Origin: Anniella stebbinsi
Taxonomy: Eukaryota; Chordata; Lepidosauria; Squamata; Anniellidae
DNA length: 64,000 nucleotides
Direction: 5' to 3'
Assembly: GCA_029215795.1 (NCBI GenBank)
Contig: JARDYH010000001.1
Coordinates: 193,819,654 to 193,883,653, forward strand
Each line of letters opens with the position of its first letter. Position 1 is the stretch's first letter. This document shows positions 34,801 to 46,800 of the stretch, piece after piece. The position numbers were made by a program, and so were the translations under genes. A model generated the notes under the pieces. The model had not been told where the DNA came from. It did no database searches and saw only the letters and a program-made list of their open reading frames with translations.

Positions 34801-37800
34801 CTCATTTATTTCCCGCTGCTCAACTTCATTGTCGGACTTCTTATTTATTTTTCGTAAAGCCATTTAAATGTGTCTATAGGGGAATAAACAAAATGTTATG
34901 GTTCACGTAATAAACTCCTGCAGCTTGACAAAGCTACAGCGAAAATCTCTTGATTAATGCTGGCCTTCTTCAAAAGTAAAATAAAACCATTACCTAGCAC
35001 ATTCTCAGACAGTATGATTAAAGGCAGTCAAACTGTTTACAGGAGATCAAAAACTGGAATATAAATGATATGGCTACAGAAACAATAGTACTCTCAACAT
35101 GAAAACTCCACACACACACACTTTACACACTGCTCCTAGACACTGCACATAAAGTCGTCCACCTGTATATAGTCGGGCTCCTTTGCGTATAAGGGCCAAG
35201 CTAGTTGTGTGGGGATAGGCATGTTTCTTCCTATGTCTGCTCAAATAAAGGAGGGATGTGTCTCAAAGTATGAGTGGTAGGGGGAAGCTGAACACTATAC
35301 TAGAGTGACCATATACAAAAGAAGGCAGGGCCCCTGCAGCTTTAACAGTTGTGATGAAGAGGGAATCTCACCAGGAACTAATTGCATACAAATGACACTG
35401 GCTGAAATTCCTTTTTCTCTACAACGGTTAAAGTTACATGAGCCCTGTCCTCCTTTTCAGATGGTCACCCTACCCATTGCATCATCAGGCATTTCGCCCA
35501 GGACATCTCCAACACCAGAAGCTAACCAGCCTGGGGGCAGCGGGAGTGTTACGAACAAAGTGGGAGAAAGTTCGGAGCCCCTCGTTTGTAAAAAGTAGAA
35601 CCCTCCCTGCAAGCTTTATACATTGTACCACACCAAAAAAGGAGTTTTAAAAAAAAGTAGCTTCCCCCCCCCACCCCCCCACCCATCATCTAGTTCAGAC
35701 TTGAGCAATTCATCTTCCAAGGGTTCCTTTCAACATTAACTTTAGCAGTGTGGAAACTGCCGCACTTCAGTAACATCAGAAGCCCAAAGTCACATGGGGA
35801 GGGTTTGGCCCAATGGCTGTGTCCCAAGTCAGTCTTGCCTTTCCTGTGTCCTGGAGGTTCCCCTGTGTTGCCGAGCGCTGCAGCTCAAGAAGGAGCTATG
35901 CTACACCACCAGTGACTGCAGTGCCACTGAACATAGTCCTGAACGCAGCACCCCCAAAGCTTGACTGATGCTTGCATGTTATGTAAGTGTGCCAGTATGT
36001 GCGCCAACATGCATAAACTTTTTCATACATTGCATGGGGGCAACTGCAGATGTGAGTAAAAGGAACCAGAAGGTTTAAACATATAAGACCAATTCTGGCC
36101 CACTTGCATTGGCTGCCTATACGTTTCTGAGCCCAATTCAAGGTGCTGGTTCTCACCTATAAAGCCTTACACGGCTTGGGACCACAATACCTGATGGAAT
36201 GCCTCTCTCAACACGAACCTACCTGTACACTGTGATCCACTTCTAAGGTCCTCTGGTTGCCTACTCTGAGGGAAGCACGGAGGGTGGCAACAAGGGAGAG
36301 GGCCTTTTCAGTGGTGGCCCCCCAATTATGGAATGATCTCACCGACGAGGCTCGCCTGGTGCCAACATTGTTATCTTTTCGGCGCCAGGTCAAGACTTTC
36401 CTCTTCTCCCAGGCATTTAACAGCATAAGTTGAGGGTTTTGTTGTTGTTGTTTGACCCAGAATAGTTGTTTTTAAATGGATATTGTATTTATGCTTTTTA
36501 TGGTTTTAAATTTTGTATATCAGTTTTTTAATGTCCAATGTTTTTAACTTTTGTAAACCGCCCAGAGAGTTTCAGCTATGGGGCGATATATAAATGCAAT
36601 AAATAATAAATAATAATAAAATGTGTAAAGTGCATGTTATGTTACATATGTTAAAGCACATATTGAATTTATTGTTGTTTAACTGTTTGGAATATTAATG
36701 TTCGTGTTTACCTTATGGTATTAGCCACCTTGGACTTGTTGGGCCTGCGGCACATGGGGTGGGTGGAGGAGAAAGATGAGGTTTTAACCCGTTGCTCCCA
36801 ACAAAAGTCATGGTTTCCCACAGCAACAACTTGCCTCAGAACCAGTGGGTGCAGAAAAATATTATAAATTAATATGGCGATGGTACTTAACACCAGTTAG
36901 ATTGAATCAAATAGATAAAAAATATTCGGTATTATGTTGGAGAGGATGTCAACAAACTGGCACGTATGTTCATATGTGGTGGTCATGTAAATATGTACAC
37001 AAGTTTTGGCAAATGGTATATAAAGAGATAAAAGAGATAACGGGAATTGATTTGGAGTCATCCCCAAAGATTGTGTTATTATCAATATATGAGGGGATGA
37101 AATGTAATCAGAATACTAAGGATTTAATTACTATGTTACTAACTGCAGCAAGATTAATAATAGCAAGGAAATGGAAGATGAAGGATAACTATCAAATGGC
37201 TGAGTGGTATAAAGAGGTATGGGATATTGCTATTAATGACAAACTAACATGTAATATTAAAGTAGAAAAGGGAATATGTAATAGAAATGAATTTGAAAAT
37301 ATATGGAAATTATTTTTAGAGCATGTATTGTTGAGAGGTAAAGGACACAAACCTGTGCAAGAAGTATCACAATTCTGGAAAATGTAATGAAGAAGAATTG
37401 GTCCTGGTGAGGGCTGCCCTTGGTGTATAAAGAATGGAAAAGAATGGTATCATTGTAGTTAAGAGTTGAAATTAAAAAATTTTATAAAAAAAAGCAAAAA
37501 ACCAGTGGGTGCTTCCTTTCCTAGACAAATTGCAGACGTGGGTGGAAAGTTGGTGGGGGGTGGTTGTCGGTACAGCAGCAATTAAGGGAAAGGTTGAAGC
37601 GCCGTACCATGGTTCTGCTTTAACACATTTCCCATGACAATTTCCCAAATTGGATCTCCATTTGAAAAATGGCGTGATCCTGGGGATAGAGTTGCAGGAT
37701 TGCCCAGATGGAGAATCAAATGGCATGCAAATCAGTATCTTGGCTCCAGCTTCCATCCGTAAAACTGTAACAGTAAGGCTCTTTCCAAAAGTGGTGGTAA

Positions 37801-40800
37801 GAAGAATTAAATGTGGGTTGTAGAGGACTTTTCACGCTAAGGTGCTTGCGTGTGATTAGCATTTAGCTCGACTTTTTCTGACTCTTCTCCCTGCCTTCTG
37901 TCAAAGAGTGAAAGTGTGTGTGTGTGTTTGGCCCATCCAGACGTTATCTACTTTAACTCCTGGCCTCCATATACTTTCAGTTGTGTTCATTGCACCAAAA
38001 CAGGGATGGGGGAAGGGAATCCCCTCTGTCATCTTTGATCAGTGATTTCCCTAGTAACAGGGATTGTCCTGACAGGAGAAGGTATAGGGTGGAAGCACTC
38101 AGTGCCATGGCTGGGGAGGCTTTGGTATATATGCTTGGGCTTTCTCTGGCAGTAACAACCCCCTGACTTCTCACCACCTTTCACAAACCCTTTGCTGTTA
38201 AGTGTGCTTCTCCAGCAAGTTTCCTGGAGGGCCTCTTCTCCCTTCCAGTGTATGTAGGAGGTTCCCCTTCTTTCAAAGCCCTGTTGTGTAATAACTTCTT
38301 TCTAGAACCCTGAATTTCAGCCCCATTTCACATTTTACACAGTAGCGCAGGCATGCCAATGACAGCCACATCAAGCACTTAAAATGTGATGGGGAGAAAC
38401 ATGTCCCCAAATAGATGGAAGAAACGCAGTGGACTTGCCCAGAGACTAGCTGAGACTCCTTGGCACATATTGGACTGCATTTGGAGTAGCACAACGCCCT
38501 TTCAAGCTTTTCATGTTTACCACAGCAAATGCTGCTGTACCCCACACTTGTACTGCAGCTTATGCTGCAGTAGATTTGTGGCGAGTCAGCGCGGACTGTC
38601 AAGCTGTATTGTAATGTGCCGTTTCCATCCTTTTTGTCAAACTGCAGCCAACTAGCAGAATCTACTGTTGAAAATTTGAGTAGCCTTCAAGGTCCCCTCA
38701 GGGGAAAGGACAGTGGTGCTGTAGCCTAGAGGTAATGAAGGCATAGATAACCAAGGTACCATTGAGTGAGGGAATACAGCTTTAAATATTTAAGAGTGGG
38801 TTCTTAATCATCGTTACTTGGAAGAAAGTTTCACTGAAATCAGAGGAGCTTTCCACCAAGTAAATGAGTTTAGGTTTGGGTTTAGAATCACAAGTAATAA
38901 TTTCCTCTCTCTCTCTCCTTTAAATTATTGCTGCTGGGGTAATCAGTTGTTTGTATTGTAGAGATACCTGAAAGAGATCTCTCTATCTTCTGAAAGTGCT
39001 GAGCAGTGTGATACCGTTTGTCTGCCATGCAGTTCTGCTGCAACTTCTTAAGCCTCAGTGAGTGTGCTGAAATGTAACACATGTTTCTGTTAACGCCCAC
39101 AGCTGACTCCCGAGTTTGCTCAGCACCTGAACAATAAGATCAGGGAGCTTCTCCAACACATGGAAGGAGGCCTGAAATCTGCGGACCCCCGTGATTGCAC
39201 TGGCTATACTGGCTGGGCAGGTAGGACGGTATATTTGCAAAGAGGTGTGAATCAAATGCTGATGCTGTTCAGAGAGAGAAAGAGAGAGAGAGTGTGTTTT
39301 AGGCTACAAGAATGGCTGGAGGTCATGTGATCTTGTTATATTGCTAAGGTTGAGCAGGTCTTGGTGGTCAGAGCTTGAGCAGGCAAAAGCTTTGGAAAAC
39401 CCATTCATTTTATGGAAAGATCTGTCCTATGGTGCCAGAGTGAGCACCCCAGGGACAATAGGATGGCTTGGAACCCCCCCCTTTGGAGGTTGGAGAGAGC
39501 ATTTTGATTTTGGAAGGGGGAGTGGGAGCTCCGACCCTCAACCCCAACTTCTCGCAGCTGGTGTGGAGAGAACTGCACTGACTGCCTCTCCAAGGTCGCA
39601 AAATCAATCATGGAGGGAAAGGGGGGGCATTTCATTGGGTGGAGAGGGTAGGAGACCAGAGAAGTTAAGATACAATTTATCCTGAGCCTCCTCCAGCCTC
39701 TGTCTCCCTCCAAAGTGCCCTCACTAGATGGGTTGGAAAGCCTTTCTGGTGAAAATATGGGAGATCTGGAGACAGGAAGACAAAGATCACCTCCGACACC
39801 TCCTCCCACTGCGTTGGCTTCAGCACAGCAGGGCATAGGAATCTGAGAAGCCTCCAAGTTTGGGGGCTTCTAAGCAATGAGGGTGCAGCCCATAGGATTG
39901 CACCCTAAGGGATTTGCAGCCTACCCTTCAACAGGCTTCCAGGGCCAGTAAGTTCCTGAACATCTAGAAGCAACAGTGGGACGCAGTTGAAATTCTTTGA
40001 AAGAAAACCTTTTTAGCATTTTACTGATGTTTGGTGCAAAAATAGAATCATAGAATAGGAAAGTTGGAAGGGGGCCTATAAGGCCAGCGAGTCCAAGCCC
40101 CTGCTCAATGCAGGAATCCACATTAAAGCATCCCTGACAGATGGTTGTCCAGCTGCCTCTTGAATGCCTCTAGGGTGGGAGAGCCCACCACCTCCCTAGG
40201 TCATTGGTTCAATAGTCGTACTGCTCTAACAGTCAGGAAGTTTTTCCTGATGTTCAGCCGGAATCTGGCTGCCTGTAACTTGAGTCCATTATTCTGTGTC
40301 TTCACTCTGGGATGATCAAGAAGAGATCCTGGCCCTCCTCTGTGTGACAACCTCTAAAGTATTTGAAGAGTGCTATCATGTCTCCCCTCAATCTTCTATT
40401 CTCCAGGCTAAACATGCCCGGTTCTTTCAGTCTCTCCTCATACGGCTTTGTTTCCAGACCCCTAATAGTTTGGTGCAAAAGCTTTATAAGAAAGTGGTAT
40501 ATATGTAGGCTGAAGCTGAACCTAACATATATTCTTTCCCATTCCCCTTGCATCCTCCTTGCTTCCTTTCTTCTGTTCCTTTCCTTTTTGTCAACATTTA
40601 AACTGTAAGCTCCTTAGAACAGGGACCTCTTGCTTGTCTGTAAAGCACCCTATACGCTGAAGACTCTGAATGAATTAATAAATAATAGTAACATGATGTG
40701 ATTCAGAGGTCTTTCAGAATATTGCTGCACTGTAAGCTATACCTTAGAGGGGGAAAAATCAAACACTCATTTTAAAATCTGTTTATGACCCAGAATTGCT

Positions 40801-43800
40801 ACTTGGCTTTTGCCTGGGGTGAGTAACAGTTGCGCTCCAAAAAACAGATTGCTTGGTGCTTTAAAGCAACAGTGGACTGATTTCAGTTATGTGGTCTACA
40901 TTAAAAACAAAAACTAGACTTCCTATAATCTACTAACATGTTTTTATTTTATAAACAAGAATGCATATTCAGGATTCCTCAGCGTTTAAGGCATAATGAA
41001 TCGGTTTACTGCTCCTTTTTTTGCTGAATGGAAGAAAAGTGTTGCTGGATCAGGTCCAGTTTCTCCAGAAGTCTTTGCAAGAATCCCTGCAGCCAAGGGG
41101 CATGAGGCAGTCCCTGGAAATTAGCCAATCGCCACTTGGTGGGCAAGTTGTTGGCCGTCCCAAAAGGCACTCCATTCCTGGTTGCGTTTCCCCCTCCCCT
41201 TGTGCTTTTTGTAGGAGAGACGCATGCAAATCTAGCCAATGGATGGTGAGTCACCTGCCTGGGGGTGGAGTGGGGTATAAAAGAGACAAGGGATTGGTAG
41301 ACGCCTTCTTCATTTGCTTCCAGTGGTTGTAGGCGCGTAACCATAATTAGAGGAAAATTGAGAACCGACAGATGGTAACAAGCAGTGAGCAGCAACGGCG
41401 AGGGAAGGCAACTCTAAGAGCCCCTGATTCTTCACTAATTTCTGTGACCCTCCCTCCCCGCTGCCTCTTCATGTTGCTCTATTACTCAGGACTCTGAAAA
41501 TCTGAAGCTAAATCGTGGCGGTGGTGGTGATGGTGGAGATAAATTGTATTTCTGCATCAGGTCCCCAAATTCCAAAGGCTAATACAGTGTCAATGACTTA
41601 AGCATACACCATGTTCCCTTCACTCTTGATGCCTTGGCTGCTTTACCTAAATGCCTGCTCCAACGTCAATCTGCCAGGTAGCTAATCATTTCCTCAAAGT
41701 TCTTAATTATTGGTTTCTCCCACTTTAGAAATAATGTGGGGTGGCTCCTAGGAACAGAATCTTCTCTGTTGTGGCACCTCCTTTGTGGGGCTCTCTCCCC
41801 TTATTCATTTAACCAGTCCGTTGTTCAAGGGCTTTGAGGCACAAGATTAAAACAGAGTTTTCTACTATCTGGGCTTGCGAGGCTGTCTTAAGTAATGGCC
41901 ACCAGTACTAAGAATTGTAAAAACGTTCCATCAGCAAGACATTCCATCAGCAGTCAGTGCAGTTAACAGAGACCATGGGGCATCTTAGTTTTTACGCTTA
42001 GGTTTTTACCGCCCCTCACCGTAATGTGTGATATATGTTGTGAGCTGCATAGGGAACCAAGGTCGAAAGGCGAGCTTTCCATATTCTAAAGAAATAAAAG
42101 CTCAGTCGGCGGAGCAAATGCTTCGTAATGACATGCAAAAGGTCCCAGTTTCAATCCCTGACACCTCTGGGTGAAAGATCTCAGGAGCAGGGCTGGACAA
42201 CCCCTCTGCCTAGGACCTTGGAGGGCAATTGCCGATCAGCATTGGCAATAATGGGGTGAGACAAACCAGCAGTCTGATTCAGAATGAGCTTCACATGCTT
42301 ATTGCTAAAAGGCAGCGCTGTCCTGCCTACGCAAATTACTGAAGCGGTCCCTTGATGGTGGGTGGGGAGTAGTATTTTTCAGGACATCGATGTATGCAAT
42401 CCAAGAAGGGTGCCCCGGGATATCTTGTCATGTTGCATAGAATGCTAAGGCACAATTCTTGGGCCCTGCATGGCCATGCGTGACTGGAATTTGCACAAGC
42501 ATCCTCCAGAATTTTCACAAGGGATTCTGAGGCACACCTTTTGGCTTGGACAATACAGCTTCTTAAGACAGTCAGTGGCTCAATTCGGACGACATATTAG
42601 GCAACGGAGGGGTAAATAGCGTACTGACCGTGTGTTAGGCAGGTGGAGCTCCACAGATGACATGCTGCAGCCGGTGCTGCTCAGCACCTGCAAACACCCC
42701 GGTTGCTACAAACGTGCGGCGGCCATTTTGGTTGCAGCGTCTCCTACCCTCCCCCTCCCTCAGTCCCCCATCCCAGCATGCACCATGAGTTCAGCCGGCT
42801 GTATAGAGTGGCTGGGGGGTTTCAGCTGCTCTAGCCGGCAGAACTCTATCCCCAAACAAAATAGTCCACGGAGAGAGGGGGGACTGAACGGACAACACAT
42901 TAAACAACGGGGCTTGGGGCTAAACAACATGCAAGCCCGTTGTTTCCCTCCGTTGTTTAAATTACCCGATTAGCGTACCTTCAGTTGTGTGTGCGTTGTG
43001 TGTTACTCCCCACACTACACAATAAGCAACACACCTGACGATTGTTCCCCCCTTCCTCCGTTGCCTAATATGTCGTCCGAATTGAGCCAGTGTCTTGGTT
43101 TGGCTTTGTTGGTATGAATATGTATTCATATCAAAGTGCTAGGACAGCATATGAATTAGGGATGTCACTTGATTAAAGGAATCCTAGGCATTCATTCAGT
43201 GAATTCTGCATAGATTTGCATTATGAATAAAACAGTCGTTCTGGAGTAAAAAAGCATTTGTTAATACTTATATTGAAAATTATTTTTGGAAAGATCTGCC
43301 CAAATAATTAGGCAGGGGCACCTTTTTAAATCAATCAAAAAGTTCTTAATCAGTTCATCTAACTGGTCAACATGTTCAGCTGAAAATGAATTGTACAAGT
43401 TTATGCAAAGTAAGAAACCCTACATTTGTTCATCTTTGTAGCTTATTTTGAAGGCAAAATTTGAGTTCCTCCAATACAGGATGTGGAATGGGAGAGGGGC
43501 ATATTTTTACTGTGGAGTATAAATAGGTCGTTTAATATACTTTCTATAGGCATCTATTGTAGTGGTGGGGGAGGGGGACGGGTTGGCCACCAGAGAGGCA
43601 GGATGCAACCTCAACCCATCTGTATTAGGCGGAAAAGCGCCTCAATGCTTCTTGTTTTTCATACTCTGCTTGTGGGTTCTGAACTTTACAAGCTTGTCTA
43701 ACATGATTGGAATTGAGAATGAGTCTCTGAAGGATTTCCTCTGGGTCACAGCCGGAGAAATGGAATGTGTTGCTATTACAGGACTTGCCTGCTTTCCACC

Positions 43801-46800
43801 CCACCCCCACCTCCCCCCGGATCCTAGCTTCGTTAATTTATTCAGTGTGGTTTCAGGTTAGGAGGAATTAATTGGGCCAACAGCGTTCCATCTTAATTGC
43901 TTCTGTAGGAAAGGCTTGTTGAGTATCTTCTCATGTAGATAATCTGCAGGCAATCTGAAATCAATTGGTGTTCGTGTGGCAGCTAATAAGAGATATTGGG
44001 AAGGAATGGCCACCCACTTTCTCCCTCTCCCAATGTGTCCTCTGGAGACGCTGATGTACGGTGGCAACGTTTTGTCATATGTTGGATCTGAGAACCTGCT
44101 TCTCTGGCTTAATCTTTCCTTGTCGTTATGCTGAGTGCTAGGCACCGGACATCTGTTTCCTCACCCACTCCCTACCATAACCGTAGACAATTTGTGTGGC
44201 CATCCTTTGAGAGAAAGAATATTCCTCATCAGCTTCAAGGATCTCTCCCATCCTTTGATGACAGAAGCATAAAGCAGGAGGTATCCCACCCCATCTGCCT
44301 GGGTCCGGAGTCCCATTGTATCCTGCATGTTAGGAAGGAGCTGTTCCTTTCACGTCTTCTTGGCAGGTCATGATGAGACTGGTAAGAGGAGCACAGTTGT
44401 GACACCTAGCCAACGTTAGGGGCCTTGTCTTTCTGGCTACTGGGCCTGCCATTCCCCTCAGACCCTTAACTGGCAAAGCGGGAGGCTGTGCTGTTACAGA
44501 GTGTTGAGGAATCGGGTTTGTGCCGGTAGTTTAGAGCCTGGCTCACACACAACGCTCACCACTTGAAAGGTCCACCTATGAAGAATTCTTCCTAGAAAGC
44601 TTGGACAAGAAGCGCACAAACACTGGAGGAGGAGGAGCCGTTGACTTCCTTCCTTCTACGTGCTCTTTACCTCCCCTCTCTAGTGCTAATTTCCCCTGTT
44701 AATGTCCCCCCTCCTGATTCCTCTTAGCCCCTAAGAAGACAGAGAAGGGGGCTCTCTTAAAGCCTGAAATGCAGGATAATGGAGCCTAAAAAGAACATCT
44801 TGTAAGCTTGCATCTTGCCTTGTTTAACAGGTTTGAAACATCTTAGGTCCGAAGCATGCTGACTATGGTATAAAAAGTCACTGTGCCTGTTCCTTGCTTT
44901 TTATTGCTTGTGGTAAAAATCTACCTCGGTGCCTACTGTTTTCTTTGCTTTATCTGAAGTTTAGAAATTATTAGACAGAATCACTTTGTATCTATAAAGC
45001 AGCAAGTTGACTATGCTTAAGGGAAGAAACCCCAAATATTTACATATGAAGTTGTTTCTTTTGCAGTGTCTGCTGCCAAAATAAGATTGCAGGTGGCAAA
45101 TCCTATTTGCATGTTAAATGAAAATCTGTTTTGGTATCTTATTTAAAGTGGATATTTTAATTTATTGCCTCTTTCTTTTGGCAAAATATTGAATTATGGT
45201 AGAAATGTGTTGTATTTTACTCATTTTAGACACTCCTTTTGTATTTTCTATATCTAGCTGAAACCACTGCACACACAAAAAGGGAAGGGGTCACATCTGG
45301 ACAAATACTTTTGCACAGCAATTCCTACAGAGGGAACCTTGAGTGCAGTTACTCCGCTCTGCATGCTATGTTGTTCCAGGTCTACAGAAGAGAAAGAGGC
45401 TGTTTGAAAGCAAAAGATGGGGGGAAAGCAAGCTCCTACACCACCCTTCCCCAACTTGGAGCTCTCCAGGTGTTTGGGACTTCAATTCCCACCAGCCCAA
45501 GCTAGCATGTGCAGTTCTTGGGGACAGTGGGAGTTGTTGTTCAAACCATCCAGTGGGATGGTTGGGAAAAGCTGACCTACGCATATGATTGTTGGCACTA
45601 CTAAGGGAGAGGGTAATGCTTTATCAGCTAAATCAGGTACAATTAATATTTGCAAAGTTTGACTGTAAACATGATTGATTGATTCTCGTACAGCATGCTG
45701 TACCTTCTGCAGAATCATGAAAATCTGAGGCTTGTTTAAAAGCGGGATGTTTTTAACCCTCGTGGTTTTTAAAGAAAAGACCAAAATGTTTCAGGTACTG
45801 ATTCTGCAAAAGCTTGAACTTGTACCCCTATTGTGGTTGCAGAGAGAGGAGAGGAGAGTTCAGTGGTACTACACAGTGTTCTTTCTAGCTGAGCACCTGA
45901 TCATCAAAAGTATAGAGCACAGGATGTAAATAAAGAGTACTGGGTGCTATTACTTCTTTTTTCTTGCTCTCTCAAAGGATCAGGAGGGTCAGCCACATTA
46001 ACACTGTAGTGATTCCAGGGAAGAAAGTGCAGAGTTTTCACAGGTTGTCCTCCCAGTCTTTTAAAGGGCCAGGAAATACAATCACATTTTCACCATGGCA
46101 CTCTTCCTGGCCCAGGAAAAAGCCATTTCACTGTAAAGTTACTTGCCCAAGGGCAATTTTTAAGTGAGCTGGGCAAGCTAGCAAGTTACTTATTACAGCT
46201 TGTATGAACATCATGTCTGTTAGGGATACAGTGGTGTTTGTTAACAAAGTCCTAGAAAGTTGGGTGATTTCCAAAATACTGCTTTTCCTTCTTAAAAAAC
46301 ATTTTCATGTACTCACCTTTACAGACTTGACTGATGGTAACATGCTTCTGAGCTACCCTCATTGGAAATACCAACACTGAGACTACCTAGAGAGTGGACA
46401 AGGTTATTAACTTCAGTAGGAAATGCAAATTTGCCCTTAATACACATGCAAAATTGAATTGTCTGTGGTATGAAGCTGTGGAGATTACCCATGCAAAATG
46501 AGAAAATGATCTAAATTTAAAACTATTCCCGAAAGTAATTTTGAAGGCCCTTTCTTTCTTTCTTTCTTTTTAACTGCATTGAAATCTGCCGACATTGGCT
46601 CTATTAATTTAGGCTTAAATACAGAGACCTGTGTCATCTTAGAAATGGTTAATGAGATGGAAAGCACACTGCAAGGGATAAAATGAGAAATCTGGAAGTG
46701 ATGCAGGCTGCTGGGTCCCATGATACTCCTTGAGGATGCCTGCAAGACCGCACATCTTTTCAGTGATGTGTTCAGATCAGTTTTTACGCAGGATGCTCTG

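Larger units (their letters stand above)
31872..39102 (+). other. LANCL1: LANCL1 intron 2
   Basis: 7.2 kb. Contains a CR1 fragment with a nested foldback element (32244-32855), the AACACGTTG cluster (33641-34045), a foldback half-copy (35301-35472), an L2 tail (36100-36625) and a young L1 insertion (36853-37499). Stretches 34100-35290 and 37520-39100 show nothing recognisable. Confidence 0.85.

Noticed and set aside
5059..35472. CRISPR-like or functional array interpretation of the recurring foldback sequences
   Set aside because: Copies are dispersed over 30 kb, in a vertebrate genome, with target duplications. They are mobile elements, not an array.
42090..42165. Possible tRNA gene (A-box-like GCTCAGTCGGCGGAGCA)
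   Set aside because: The B box is diverged, the cloverleaf cannot be completed, and the sequence continues into a SINE body.
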